Below, piece after piece: positions 1 through 8,740 of a DNA stretch of 26,218 nt. Where the stretch lies: positions 1 to 26,218 of the IMG/VR virus record IMGVR_UViG_3300043410_000170, one strand, 5' to 3'. The notes beneath the pieces were generated by a model. It was given only the letters and a program-made list of their open reading frames with translations. It was not told where the DNA came from and did no database searches. The stretch is from a virus. Each line of letters begins with the position of its first letter. Position 1 is the stretch's first letter. The position numbers and the translations under genes were made by a program.

Positions 1-410
1 TGATTGATAGTCCATGCGCCACTACAGTTGACGATGCCACCACCGCCAGCACGAGCAATAACATCAACGTTGAGGTTAGTGAAGGTAACGTTCTCGGTAT
101 ATGTACCTGGATGTAAGATAACAGAACTACCGATATTACCAGCCGCTGTTAATGCCGCTGAAATCGTAGCAAACGGTTTGAACTCACCGCCATTGTTGGT
201 ATCCGAGCCACTAACTGGATCTACGTGGAACTCACGTGTGTATTTGAAGAACGGTTCACTAAGTGTAATGATAGCATTGCTACCGTCTTTGGTGAATAGT
301 TTCTTGTCTGTCATATTCAAGGCAATTTCGCCTGTTTGAATATCTGCGGCTAGAGGTACTTTACCAGCTACTGAACTACGCTTGTGCTGATAGGGAAGTT
401 TTTGTGACAT
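1..410 (-). CDS. Tail fibre protein, N-terminal part (cut by window edge)
   Basis: An open frame starts at ATG 410 and runs off the left edge without a stop, giving the first 136 residues. The start is preceded by AAAGAAAGAAACAT, the same A-rich ribosome-binding site used by neighbouring fibre genes. Residues 1-50 (MSQKLPYQHKRSSVAGKVP, then a TGEIALN and KLFTKDGS pattern) resemble the N-terminal virion-attachment segment common in phage tail fibres. From about residue 63 the pattern GSDTNNGG, FATISAALTAA, ILHPGTYTENV is typical of the first coils of a right-handed parallel beta-helix (pectin-lyase-like/DUF1565). I infer a fibre or tailspike with a beta-helical shaft. Whether it is an enzyme cannot be told because the C-terminal part is missing. 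It lies 23 nt after the preceding fibre gene, probably in the same operon. Confidence 0.75.
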   Translation of the reverse strand, partial: MSQKLPYQHKRSSVAGKVPLAADIQTGEIALNMTDKKLFTKDGSNAIITLSEPFFKYTREFHVDPVSGSDTNNGGEFKPFATISAALTAAGNIGSSVILHPGTYTENVTFTNLNVDVIARAGGGGIVNCSGAWTIN

Positions 411-433
411 ATGTTTCTTTCTTTATATAAAGG

Positions 434-3382
434 TTAATACGTACCCATATCTAGGGTACCATCAATCCATAAGCTATTTGCGGAATCAAAACTAAGGATT
501 GCTCTATTACTTATGTTAGCAACGTTTGCTGGTAGTAAGACATCGCTACATTCTGCTAACTCTTGGAAGTTATTTACATCAATGTAAATCTCGCCCTGAC
601 TAGCGTGTGCTCGTTGAATAAAACCAATGACAACTAAGTGTGCTGGTGAAATAGGTTCAGTAGTAGTCCAAGTACCAGCAGTTGCTCCTAAGAATACAGG
701 AGCACCTTCAGTTAATCCACCAGTATTTACTCCACTTAAAACGCCATGATACTGAACATAGCACTCTGAGTTATCAGCTCCGCCTATAGCAATGATACCG
801 ATTGTGCCAGCACTTAGACCCTCACTAGCATTACTTGCCTTAGCAACAGCAATACGCTGACCTTGAGCACCGCTAATATAAACAGCATCACCGATAACAA
901 GCGCACCCCCAGATTTATTAACTACTAGGTCTTGTGAAGCACCACGATGAATGCCAGTAAAGACAGGAGCCGCTATGGAATGAGAGGAAGTGAATGAGTT
1001 ACTGCTGTTAGTATATACGAAAGTAGCGTTAGCGCCAGCAATAGTAAAACCACCGCCATCTGCTTGAACGGAGTTAGCAGCCGCATTAGCAAGTGTAATA
1101 TTTTTGTCATTGATGTTTACTGTATTGGATTCTATGTATGTAATATTGCCTTGAATGTCTAGATTACCAGTGACAACTAAGTCAGTGTTGAAGGTAGTTA
1201 CCGCATTAGAGAATACAGCAGTGTTTGTAGTACCACCTACACTAAACGCAACATTGCCGTTAGCGCTAGAGATATTAACATTAGAGGTGCCATTTACGAT
1301 AGCATTAGCAGCCGCTGTTGATTTCCATTGTAGAACACCACTGCCGTTTGTGGATAGAACTTGTCCGTTCGAACCACCTGGGATTACTAAGTTAGCAATA
1401 TTAGCAAACTCTACACTCTCTGGATAAACACGAGAGGTAGTTTCTAAGTAACCATCCAGCGATAAACCACCATTATTGAATAGGGCCACATTAGCGGTAC
1501 CATTGACTTCTACACCAATATTACCATCAGGGAAGATTGTTACGCTACTAGTATTTCCAGTAATGGTATTACTAGCACTAACAGTAGATAGGGTAGTCCA
1601 ACTTAGATTGCCGCTGCCATTAGTGGTAAGCACCTGATTGTTTGTACCGCCGCCAATTCTAACATTAGCATTACTACCGACTGATAGATTACCACCGATA
1701 TTAGCATCACCAAGAACATCTAACTCACCGTTGATATTACCAGCGTTAGTAAATATTGTGCCACCGATGTGGGTATTACCAATGATATCTACACGACCTT
1801 CAATGCCGTCTTTTCTAACAGTTACTACGTTAGCAACTCCATCAGCACTGATCTTTACGCCACTAGAAGTAGTTCTAACATTACTATTACCACCATTGCT
1901 ATCTCTCACTAGTGTTTCATCAATGTAGTAGAATGATAGGTTGCCATTACCATCTGTGCGCAAGACACTATTTGATGTTCCGCCTAGTAAGGTAACATTA
2001 CCCACATTTCCAAGATTGTAGTGATCACCAACAATAGTATTGCCAACAAAATAGTTAGCACGAACAACATTACCCATGTAACTGTTAGCATCACCTAACA
2101 ACTCTAAACCTGTTTCTTTTACAACAAGAGCATTTGCGATAGATGATACCTGAAACTTTACATAACTGTTATTGACGAAATCTACCTTAGATAAACCACT
2201 AACAATTTTATCTGGTGTAGCAAATACAATATTGCCTTGACCATCAGTACGGATAAATTCACCACTATTACCACCTTGTAGTTTTACGTTTGAGATTTGA
2301 TTGAGTGTTACACGACCATTAGCAGTAATATTACCAGTAGTAATGGCATTAGCAGTAATCGTATTAGCGCCTACTTTACCAGTAGTTACTACATTACCAG
2401 TTGAGTTGATAGGAGTACGAACTGTAATAGCCGCACCATTCATATCTATAATACTAGTACCACCAACCTCAACATTGATAGCATTATTCTTTGCGATTAT
2501 GGATGTGTTTTCAGATACTATTTTATCAACAACAATAGTTCCAAACGATAAATCACCACCGCCGTTGGTAATCAATACATTACCAGCACTACCACCACTA
2601 ATTTTTACATTACCAACATCACCTAAATCAGTAACACCACTAACAGACAATCCAGTTAGAGTTCCTAATGATGTAATATTAGGTTGATCGCTATCAGTTA
2701 CTGCGTTTGCGATACCACTAGTGATAGAGACACCTACACTACCAATAACGTTAGCGCCATTGATATTGTAAAGTAAACTACCATCACCGCGAATATAATC
2801 ACCACTAATATTACCAAAGAACTCCTGTGTAACAATACCACCCTTTACAATCATACCACCATGAGTAATGATATCAGTACCGTCACTACTTAGACGAACG
2901 CCATTCATATCAATAGTAGCATTACTCAAATACAAGTCACGCCAGCGCTGTGTTGGTGAGCCTAAGTCATAGGTAACGTTTGCTTCTGGTAAGATATTAC
3001 CACGATAGGTAAGTTCTGTTTCTGTAATTGTTGCTAAGTTTGCTTCATTGCCAGCAGATAACTGGATATTGCTAGCATTTACATTTATAGATGTAGTAGT
3101 ATTAGAGATATTGGATAGTGTCTGCCATGATAGAGTTCCATCACCAGTATTAGTAACTACTTGTCCAGCTGTGCCGCCAGATAGTGCTACATTGCCAACT
3201 TCGCCGAATGTTAGGAATAAGTTTGCTGGATCATAACGAACTGGTGCTACATTACCAAATCGTTTACCATCTACATTGTATTGTAGATCACCGATATTAC
3301 CTGCTGGGACTCCACCAGAGAGCGGTCCCTTATTGATTGTAACGGTGATATTGCTACCTGGTTGAACTTCTAATTGTGCCAT
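434..3382 (-). CDS. Large modular tail fibre, 982 residues
   Basis: Probable receptor-binding or side tail fibre. Six copies of a cassette with the pattern N-V-x-x-x-GG-x4-V-x-x-T-x-G-x-G-x-L-S-W are spread through residues 60-750, several followed by a 'GTANVALFNNGGLSLDG'-like beta segment; this looks like a trimeric beta-rich shaft. Residues about 126-165 hold the NVTYDLGSPTQRWRDLYLSN module found in many phage fibres and also in the fibre at 10414-13605. From about residue 812 the C-terminal region (VVNKSGGALVIGDAVYISG, later PAHLVVIGFIQRAHASQGEI) matches a domain I know from many environmental phage structural proteins; its function is unclear. The start has AAGAAAGAAAACAAT as ribosome-binding site. 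It follows a small adaptor-like gene (3407-3901) by 24 nt, an arrangement repeated at the other large fibre. No enzymatic motif seen. Confidence 0.8.
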   Translation of the reverse strand: MAQLEVQPGSNITVTINKGPLSGGVPAGNIGDLQYNVDGKRFGNVAPVRYDPANLFLTFGEVGNVALSGGTAGQVVTNTGDGTLSWQTLSNISNTTTSINVNASNIQLSAGNEANLATITETELTYRGNILPEANVTYDLGSPTQRWRDLYLSNATIDMNGVRLSSDGTDIITHGGMIVKGGIVTQEFFGNISGDYIRGDGSLLYNINGANVIGSVGVSITSGIANAVTDSDQPNITSLGTLTGLSVSGVTDLGDVGNVKISGGSAGNVLITNGGGDLSFGTIVVDKIVSENTSIIAKNNAINVEVGGTSIIDMNGAAITVRTPINSTGNVVTTGKVGANTITANAITTGNITANGRVTLNQISNVKLQGGNSGEFIRTDGQGNIVFATPDKIVSGLSKVDFVNNSYVKFQVSSIANALVVKETGLELLGDANSYMGNVVRANYFVGNTIVGDHYNLGNVGNVTLLGGTSNSVLRTDGNGNLSFYYIDETLVRDSNGGNSNVRTTSSGVKISADGVANVVTVRKDGIEGRVDIIGNTHIGGTIFTNAGNINGELDVLGDANIGGNLSVGSNANVRIGGGTNNQVLTTNGSGNLSWTTLSTVSASNTITGNTSSVTIFPDGNIGVEVNGTANVALFNNGGLSLDGYLETTSRVYPESVEFANIANLVIPGGSNGQVLSTNGSGVLQWKSTAAANAIVNGTSNVNISSANGNVAFSVGGTTNTAVFSNAVTTFNTDLVVTGNLDIQGNITYIESNTVNINDKNITLANAAANSVQADGGGFTIAGANATFVYTNSSNSFTSSHSIAAPVFTGIHRGASQDLVVNKSGGALVIGDAVYISGAQGQRIAVAKASNASEGLSAGTIGIIAIGGADNSECYVQYHGVLSGVNTGGLTEGAPVFLGATAGTWTTTEPISPAHLVVIGFIQRAHASQGEIYIDVNNFQELAECSDVLLPANVANISNRAILSFDSANSLWIDGTLDMGTY

Positions 3383-3406
3383 ATTGTTTTCTTTCTTATT
3401 GGTTGA

Positions 3407-3901
3407 TTACAGTGTGCAGCCATCACTACGAATTACCAGCAACAGAAGGATTTTCTTTTGTAATTGTGGGATGTAGTCAATATCACCTGGTGTGCCAATA
3501 GCAGGTAACTTCAAGCCAATGTATCCTGTGTAAACTGGTGGTGTATCACTGTCTACAACTGAGGTTGCTGTTTGAAAGAATGATTCGGTGATAACGAAAC
3601 GAACACGACCATTTAGTGGATTGTAAATGATTACATTACTATCCATGTTGATTTCTGTTTCAGTTGGGATTGTTGCTAAGCCTTGAATATCTAAGCCTTG
3701 GCGAGTGTCTTCAATAGCAGTGATTGAGCGTTTGATTAGTCTGGCAGATGTTTGCCAACCAGTTAGGTCATATGGATTACCGTCATCGTCTGTAACTGTA
3801 ATGTCCCAGTATGTTTCTTGACCATAGAGTAGTTCTTCTGCTAGAACTTGGTCTTGGAATCCGCCTACTTTGGCGATTGTATTACGGGTAAATCTGGCCA
3901 T
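3407..3901 (-). CDS. Small fibre-adaptor-like protein, 164 residues
   Basis: Unrecognised by name. Residues 27-55 contain YGQETYWDITVTDDDGNPYD followed by LTGW and ARLIKR, the 'extended strand - DDDGNP - DLTGW' pattern of N-terminal domains of phage baseplate/fibre adaptor proteins (BppU-N-like). A second gene of the same length class (13606-14085, 159 residues) has the same pattern (YVIPFTIKD, then IDITGWTFTV) and also sits immediately ahead of a large fibre. I infer an adaptor that docks its downstream fibre to the tail tip. The start is ATG 3901 with AAGAAAGAGG as ribosome-binding site. It is separated from the upstream 1581-residue gene by 93 nt carrying an inverted repeat. A minor tail protein of unrelated function is the main alternative. 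Confidence 0.6.
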   Translation of the reverse strand: MARFTRNTIAKVGGFQDQVLAEELLYGQETYWDITVTDDDGNPYDLTGWQTSARLIKRSITAIEDTRQGLDIQGLATIPTETEINMDSNVIIYNPLNGRVRFVITESFFQTATSVVDSDTPPVYTGYIGLKLPAIGTPGDIDYIPQLQKKILLLLVIRSDGCTL

Positions 3902-3921
3902 GGTGCCTCTTTCTTATAGAT

Positions 3922-3972
3922 GAGCGCACCTGTTAGGTTAGTGTTTAGAGATACAATAACACAAGTGCGCTC
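3922..3972. repeat. Perfect 8-bp inverted repeat in intergenic gap
   Basis: GAGCGCAC at 3922-3929 and its exact complement GTGCGCTC at 3965-3972 are separated by 35 nt; a second, 5-bp pair (GTGTT 3941-3945 / AACAC 3958-3962) lies inside, so the RNA could fold into a two-tier hairpin. It fills most of the 93-nt gap between the Ig-repeat gene and the adaptor-like gene, the longest gap in the window. On the transcribed (minus) strand no U-run follows the stem, so it is not a standard terminator. A pause, RNA-processing or mRNA-stability element is possible. I see no good -35/-10 pair in the gap. Confidence 0.6.
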
Positions 3973-3994
3973 GTGTTTATTACTATTATTTATC

Positions 3995-6900
3995 TTATGA
4001 TACGAATATGGTTATTGCGGCAGATCCTTTATCATTAGTTACAGCGCCACCAGTACTACCAGTAACATTTACTGTTAGGTTATAGGATCCCTTAGGAGCA
4101 GTAATACCACCACCAATATATCCAGAGTTAGCAGCCAACGTAAAATATTGTGAACCAGTTCCACTTAGGGTATAAGTGAACGGGGCCGCGCCGCCAGTAA
4201 CATTTACTGTTTTACGACCAATATTATTAGTTCCGTAAGTAAACATTAGCGGACCACCACCTACCGCACTGACTGTCATTATTTGCTTAAATATTACTGG
4301 TATTGTTAGTTTTTGATTGTATCTATCTGTAATAACAATATCACAAGTCATTCTATCACTAGGAGTAACTACATAAACATTTGCGAACGCATCTCCAGTT
4401 ATTGATATGTTTGACTGTCCCATTGATATTGGGTCAAGTGTAAAATTACCTAATGTAGCAGTTGATGGTTGTGGATTTTGATAAGATACAATATACGGAG
4501 GAACACCACCAGTAATAGCGCCTATAAGTGAATTTGTATTTACTGGGTGACCAGCTGTTGCCGCCGTCTCAACAGTTGTTGAAAAATTGCGGCAAATTAG
4601 ACCTTGATATGCGTATGTTCTATTTGTACCTGGACTTATACTATCATAGTTAGCATTAGCACTATCTGATACTATCAATCCATTAACGAATGGAAAAACG
4701 CCGCTTGGAGTTGTCCTAAATATATAATATTTTGTACTATTAGGTGGAACAGTCGCTGTTATTACACCGGTATTTTTATCAACCTGTATTCCTGTAATTT
4801 GTTGAGACATTACATAGGAATATGGCTTAGTGCCACCATTAACAACCATTGGAGTGAATTTTAGATCCTTCTGAGTAGCTACGTATTGATAAGTCATAAC
4901 AGCTGTTGGAGCAACGGTAATTTCTTGATCAATATTTATATTAGAGAAATCTGTTCTACCAACAGCATCAGTAACTGTAACAGTAAATGTAGATGTAGAA
5001 CTAGCAACTGTTGGGGTGCCACTTAAAACACCCGTATTAGTATAAAAAGATAAGCCACTGGGTAGGATGCCACCGCTGATATCATAAGTGTATGGAGGTG
5101 TTCCACCACTTGTGAATGGGAATAGTGTAGCATTAGCAATAGGATTATTCAAAGTGTATGAAATATATGCCGCGCTTCTAGTTCCAATTTTTAGAGCGTT
5201 TGCTACATTTATCTGAGTAACAGCGGTTGTAGTTCTATTGCGTAAATCAGTTATTTTAATTGTATATTGAGTATTAGTTAGAACTGACGGAGTACCGCTA
5301 GCTATTTTTACACTACCACTAGAGAGATTAGAACCCCAAGTCATACCAGGGAATGTTGTTATTGAAGATACAGTATATGGAGGAGTACCACCACTAATAG
5401 TTCCAGTCATCCAAGTGCTTGTATTGATAATAAAGTTTTGTGCTGGCGCTAATGTTAGAGAAAGAACATCTACGCATTCCATCTCAATAGTAGCACTGCC
5501 AGTAGCACCAACACTATCAGTAACAGTAATCTTATAAGTAATGGCGGCAAATGTTAGTTTTGTGTTACCGTTGATAGTTCCATTTGATGTATCAAATGAT
5601 ATGCCAGTTGTTGCTGGGATTGCTTTATCAATAGTGTATGTGTATGGGGCAGTTCCACCGGCAACTGTAGGTAATACAGTTAAGCCTTCGCCTAATACTA
5701 AGTAAGCGGTAGTGCGAGATAGGGTAACTGTGATAGCGGCATTTACTTGTAAGGTTAGAGTAGTTGAAATCTTGCCACCATATTTGTCGGTAGCAGTTAT
5801 TGTGTATGGTCTACTGCTAATAGCAACTGCTGACTTACCAATAATAATGCCACCACTAATAGAGAAACCTGTTGGTAGATCACTAGTGTATGTGTATGGA
5901 GCAGTTCCGCCAGCAGTGGTGATAGCAACAGAAATATCTCTACCAACGGTTGTAGCTACTGATGACTTTGCTAAACTAATCGTCATTGGGTCAGTAACGA
6001 TAGTTGTTAGTGTTCCAGCTGATACTCTACCTCGTGGATCTTGTGCCTGAACAGTTACTGTTGTCAAACCAACATTAGTAGTTGGAGTACCACTAACATT
6101 ACCAGTAGCAGAATCCATAACAATACCTACAGGTAACCCTACAGCACTAAATGTGATAGGTAGAACACCGCCAGTAGCAGTTGCTAAGTTAGTTGTTGCC
6201 AACGGAGCATTATGTATTAATGGTAGTGATGTCTTAGTGATAGTGATTACTGGTGCGGCTGTTGACGAGATAGTAATAGTTTCATTCTTTACTTGACCCG
6301 CGCCATCAGTAACAGTAATACCATAACCTTTAGAAGTAGATGCTGTAGTAGGCGTACCACTGAATATACCTGTACTAGACATCACAATGCCTGGCGGAAG
6401 CACTACACCAGTTCCAAGTTTGTATGTGTATGGAGTGTAACCACCACTGGCTGTAACTGGAGTCGATTGCGTCATTGCCAAGTTTTGATCTAATAATAGA
6501 GGACCACTGTTTGCTAAAACAAATTGATTTGCTGCCTGAATAGTAAACTGAATAGACTTAGTAGTAACAGTTCCCTGTACATACATAGTGTAAGTTGTCT
6601 TAGGACTAACTGCCGACGGAGCACCACTGATTTTACCTGTGGCAGCATCAAGTGTTAGACCTGCTGGCAAACTAATATCTAGTGAATACGGGTTAGTTCG
6701 TGTAGTTCCAGTAACAGCCGCAGGTTGAAATGTAGATGTTACACCAACGGTAAGTTTACTATCGGCAATAGCAACAGTTACATTAAAATCTTCTACTTGA
6801 ATGGTAAAATTAACGGTTGCGGTTCTACCACCAGTATCAGAAACTGTAATACCAACTTTACCAGTGTAAGTAGCAACAGTTGGAGTGCCACTAATAACAC

Positions 6901-8740
6901 CAGTAGTGGTATTAAATGTTACTCCGGTTGGTAACATTGCCCCACTTAATGAATATGAAATAATACTACCAATGGTACCAGTAACAGTTGGAGTGAGCGT
7001 AACACTACTACCTTTGTAAAGTTGAGCGATACCGCCAACTACACCACTCATTGTTATTACTAGCGGTTGATTTACCACAATTGTGGTAGTTGTGCTTGCT
7101 GTTGTAGGTGTTGGCTTAGCACTATCATCAACACTAATAGTATATGTAGCAGTTTGTGCGCCAACAGGGAATGTTCCACTAATGTTACCAGTAGCGGAAT
7201 CAATAGTATGCCCAGGTACCCCTGGTGAAATACGATAGTTTTTGTATGGAGGTGTTCCGCCACTGACTACGAATGGGTTTAGATAATCTAAGATACCAAC
7301 AGTGCCACTAACAGGAGTAGATGTTAGAACAACTTGTGGGTTAGCACAAGACATAATAACAGTTATTGTAGCTGTTTGACCTGTGTGTTGATCAACTGCG
7401 GTAAATACAAAACTTGTAGAAGCAAAAGATGAGGTTGGTGTTCCGCTAATGAATAATCCACCACCAGCTGTGGTAACTACAAGACCAGCATTAGTCAATA
7501 CACTTTGATTTGAAACAGTCCAAGTTACTGGATAGAAATTGTGAGCATCAATCTTAGAGGCATTTATTGTTAGGAGTAACGTGATACCTACTGCTGTGCC
7601 TACAATAAAGTTTGTATTTGAGCCAATTGTTTGTAGGGCGAATGCTCCACCAACAGAAATAGAAAACCCAGCGGTCTTGACCTGCTGTGGAGAACCACTA
7701 TCTGTAACAGTTACTACGAATGTAGGAACACTACCTAATGCTGTTGTTGGAGTGCCACTCCAACTACCAATGTTTGAATACCAAGTTAGACCAGGAATAG
7801 CAGTGGCTAAATCAGGTGAAATTGAGTAACTGTATGGAGTAGTGCCGCCAGTAACATTAACTGCCTTAGTTGTAGGAACAGCCAGACCCTGAGTGTAACC
7901 ATAACTACTAGCAGCCGCAGTTACTACTAGGGTAGATGGTGGAGTAGGAGTTGGAATACCATTACAAGTGTTCCAAATAGGATACTTTGATGTAGGTAAT
8001 GGCGCACTGATAGCAAATGAAGCAACACCACTAGAGTTAGTTGGAACTGTTTTTACATTGGTTACGCACCATGTAGTAAGCGACTGATTGAATGACAGAG
8101 CATAAGCAAACATACTTGCCATACTAGCAACTGTTTTAGTATTCCAGTTGGCAATATTTACATTGAAACTCTCTGCCCATACGAACATACCGTCCATACT
8201 AACACACTCAGAGAAATCTGGTGTATCTAATGCCGAAATAGCAATAAGTTGAGAGTTGCCACGGAACATGTTATTTGTTCTGTAAAACTTAGCAACACCC
8301 CATTGAATAACATCAACAACGGTGTCATCGCCAGCAATAGTAGTAGCAGGGTCACCAGTAGCAATAAAGCAAACACGACTATTGTTACCGATATTACACC
8401 ATAGATAACCAGTTGATGACTTTACCGTAATGTAATAAGTTCCAGCGATACCATATGTATGTGTAACTGTTGTTGGATTACTGCTAGCGCTACCCCAACC
8501 AGTTACTGGCGTATTCAATGTGCTATCTGCTGCCGTAGTAGCAGTTACTGCCGCTGAGCCATCGCCCCAATCAACAACAAAGTTACCTGCTGTTTTTGTA
8601 TTTCCGCTTACTGATAGGGTAGTACCAGCATTTACTACAACCTTTACAGCATAAACAGTTGGGTCAGTAACTCCTGTTACTAATTGACGACTATTGATTT
8701 GGCCTTCACTAAGAGGACCGGCAGCATTTATTAATGGCAT
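3995..8740 (-). CDS. Giant tail/virion protein: PKD-like + BspA-like + ~14 Ig-like repeats
   Basis: 1581 residues. Residues about 40-108 form a PKD-like domain (FVVDWGDGSA, then THTYGIAGTYYITV). Residues about 150-250 carry the BspA/DUF285 repeat pattern (MF...FNVNIANWN, MASMFAYALSFNQSLTTW). A Thr/Pro linker (262-270) leads to about 14 tandem Ig-like repeats of about 90 residues resembling the putative-Ig (He_PIG) family: GGTPPYTYDISGG, LPSGLSF, TGVLSGTP, FTVTVTD recur. Such domains bind surfaces or polysaccharides, and Ig-like repeats decorate many phage tails and heads. Lying between fibre genes, it is probably a tail-tip decoration or adhesion fibre that extends reach. The start codon follows directly the stop of the previous gene (TAAATG), suggesting translational coupling. 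The repeats are diverged, so the expansion is not recent. No catalytic motif seen; chain role is inference. Confidence 0.75.
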   Translation of the reverse strand: MPLINAAGPLSEGQINSRQLVTGVTDPTVYAVKVVVNAGTTLSVSGNTKTAGNFVVDWGDGSAAVTATTAADSTLNTPVTGWGSASSNPTTVTHTYGIAGTYYITVKSSTGYLWCNIGNNSRVCFIATGDPATTIAGDDTVVDVIQWGVAKFYRTNNMFRGNSQLIAISALDTPDFSECVSMDGMFVWAESFNVNIANWNTKTVASMASMFAYALSFNQSLTTWCVTNVKTVPTNSSGVASFAISAPLPTSKYPIWNTCNGIPTPTPPSTLVVTAAASSYGYTQGLAVPTTKAVNVTGGTTPYSYSISPDLATAIPGLTWYSNIGSWSGTPTTALGSVPTFVVTVTDSGSPQQVKTAGFSISVGGAFALQTIGSNTNFIVGTAVGITLLLTINASKIDAHNFYPVTWTVSNQSVLTNAGLVVTTAGGGLFISGTPTSSFASTSFVFTAVDQHTGQTATITVIMSCANPQVVLTSTPVSGTVGILDYLNPFVVSGGTPPYKNYRISPGVPGHTIDSATGNISGTFPVGAQTATYTISVDDSAKPTPTTASTTTTIVVNQPLVITMSGVVGGIAQLYKGSSVTLTPTVTGTIGSIISYSLSGAMLPTGVTFNTTTGVISGTPTVATYTGKVGITVSDTGGRTATVNFTIQVEDFNVTVAIADSKLTVGVTSTFQPAAVTGTTRTNPYSLDISLPAGLTLDAATGKISGAPSAVSPKTTYTMYVQGTVTTKSIQFTIQAANQFVLANSGPLLLDQNLAMTQSTPVTASGGYTPYTYKLGTGVVLPPGIVMSSTGIFSGTPTTASTSKGYGITVTDGAGQVKNETITISSTAAPVITITKTSLPLIHNAPLATTNLATATGGVLPITFSAVGLPVGIVMDSATGNVSGTPTTNVGLTTVTVQAQDPRGRVSAGTLTTIVTDPMTISLAKSSVATTVGRDISVAITTAGGTAPYTYTSDLPTGFSISGGIIIGKSAVAISSRPYTITATDKYGGKISTTLTLQVNAAITVTLSRTTAYLVLGEGLTVLPTVAGGTAPYTYTIDKAIPATTGISFDTSNGTINGNTKLTFAAITYKITVTDSVGATGSATIEMECVDVLSLTLAPAQNFIINTSTWMTGTISGGTPPYTVSSITTFPGMTWGSNLSSGSVKIASGTPSVLTNTQYTIKITDLRNRTTTAVTQINVANALKIGTRSAAYISYTLNNPIANATLFPFTSGGTPPYTYDISGGILPSGLSFYTNTGVLSGTPTVASSTSTFTVTVTDAVGRTDFSNINIDQEITVAPTAVMTYQYVATQKDLKFTPMVVNGGTKPYSYVMSQQITGIQVDKNTGVITATVPPNSTKYYIFRTTPSGVFPFVNGLIVSDSANANYDSISPGTNRTYAYQGLICRNFSTTVETAATAGHPVNTNSLIGAITGGVPPYIVSYQNPQPSTATLGNFTLDPISMGQSNISITGDAFANVYVVTPSDRMTCDIVITDRYNQKLTIPVIFKQIMTVSAVGGGPLMFTYGTNNIGRKTVNVTGGAAPFTYTLSGTGSQYFTLAANSGYIGGGITAPKGSYNLTVNVTGSTGGAVTNDKGSAAITIFVS

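Noticed and set aside
4-339. Plus-strand frame opposite the partial fibre
   Set aside because: It is antisense to a fibre gene that has a ribosome-binding site and recognisable motifs; no ribosome-binding site or family pattern of its own. The same applies to the other plus-strand frames, for example 9552-10046, 20256-20651 and 24660-25094.
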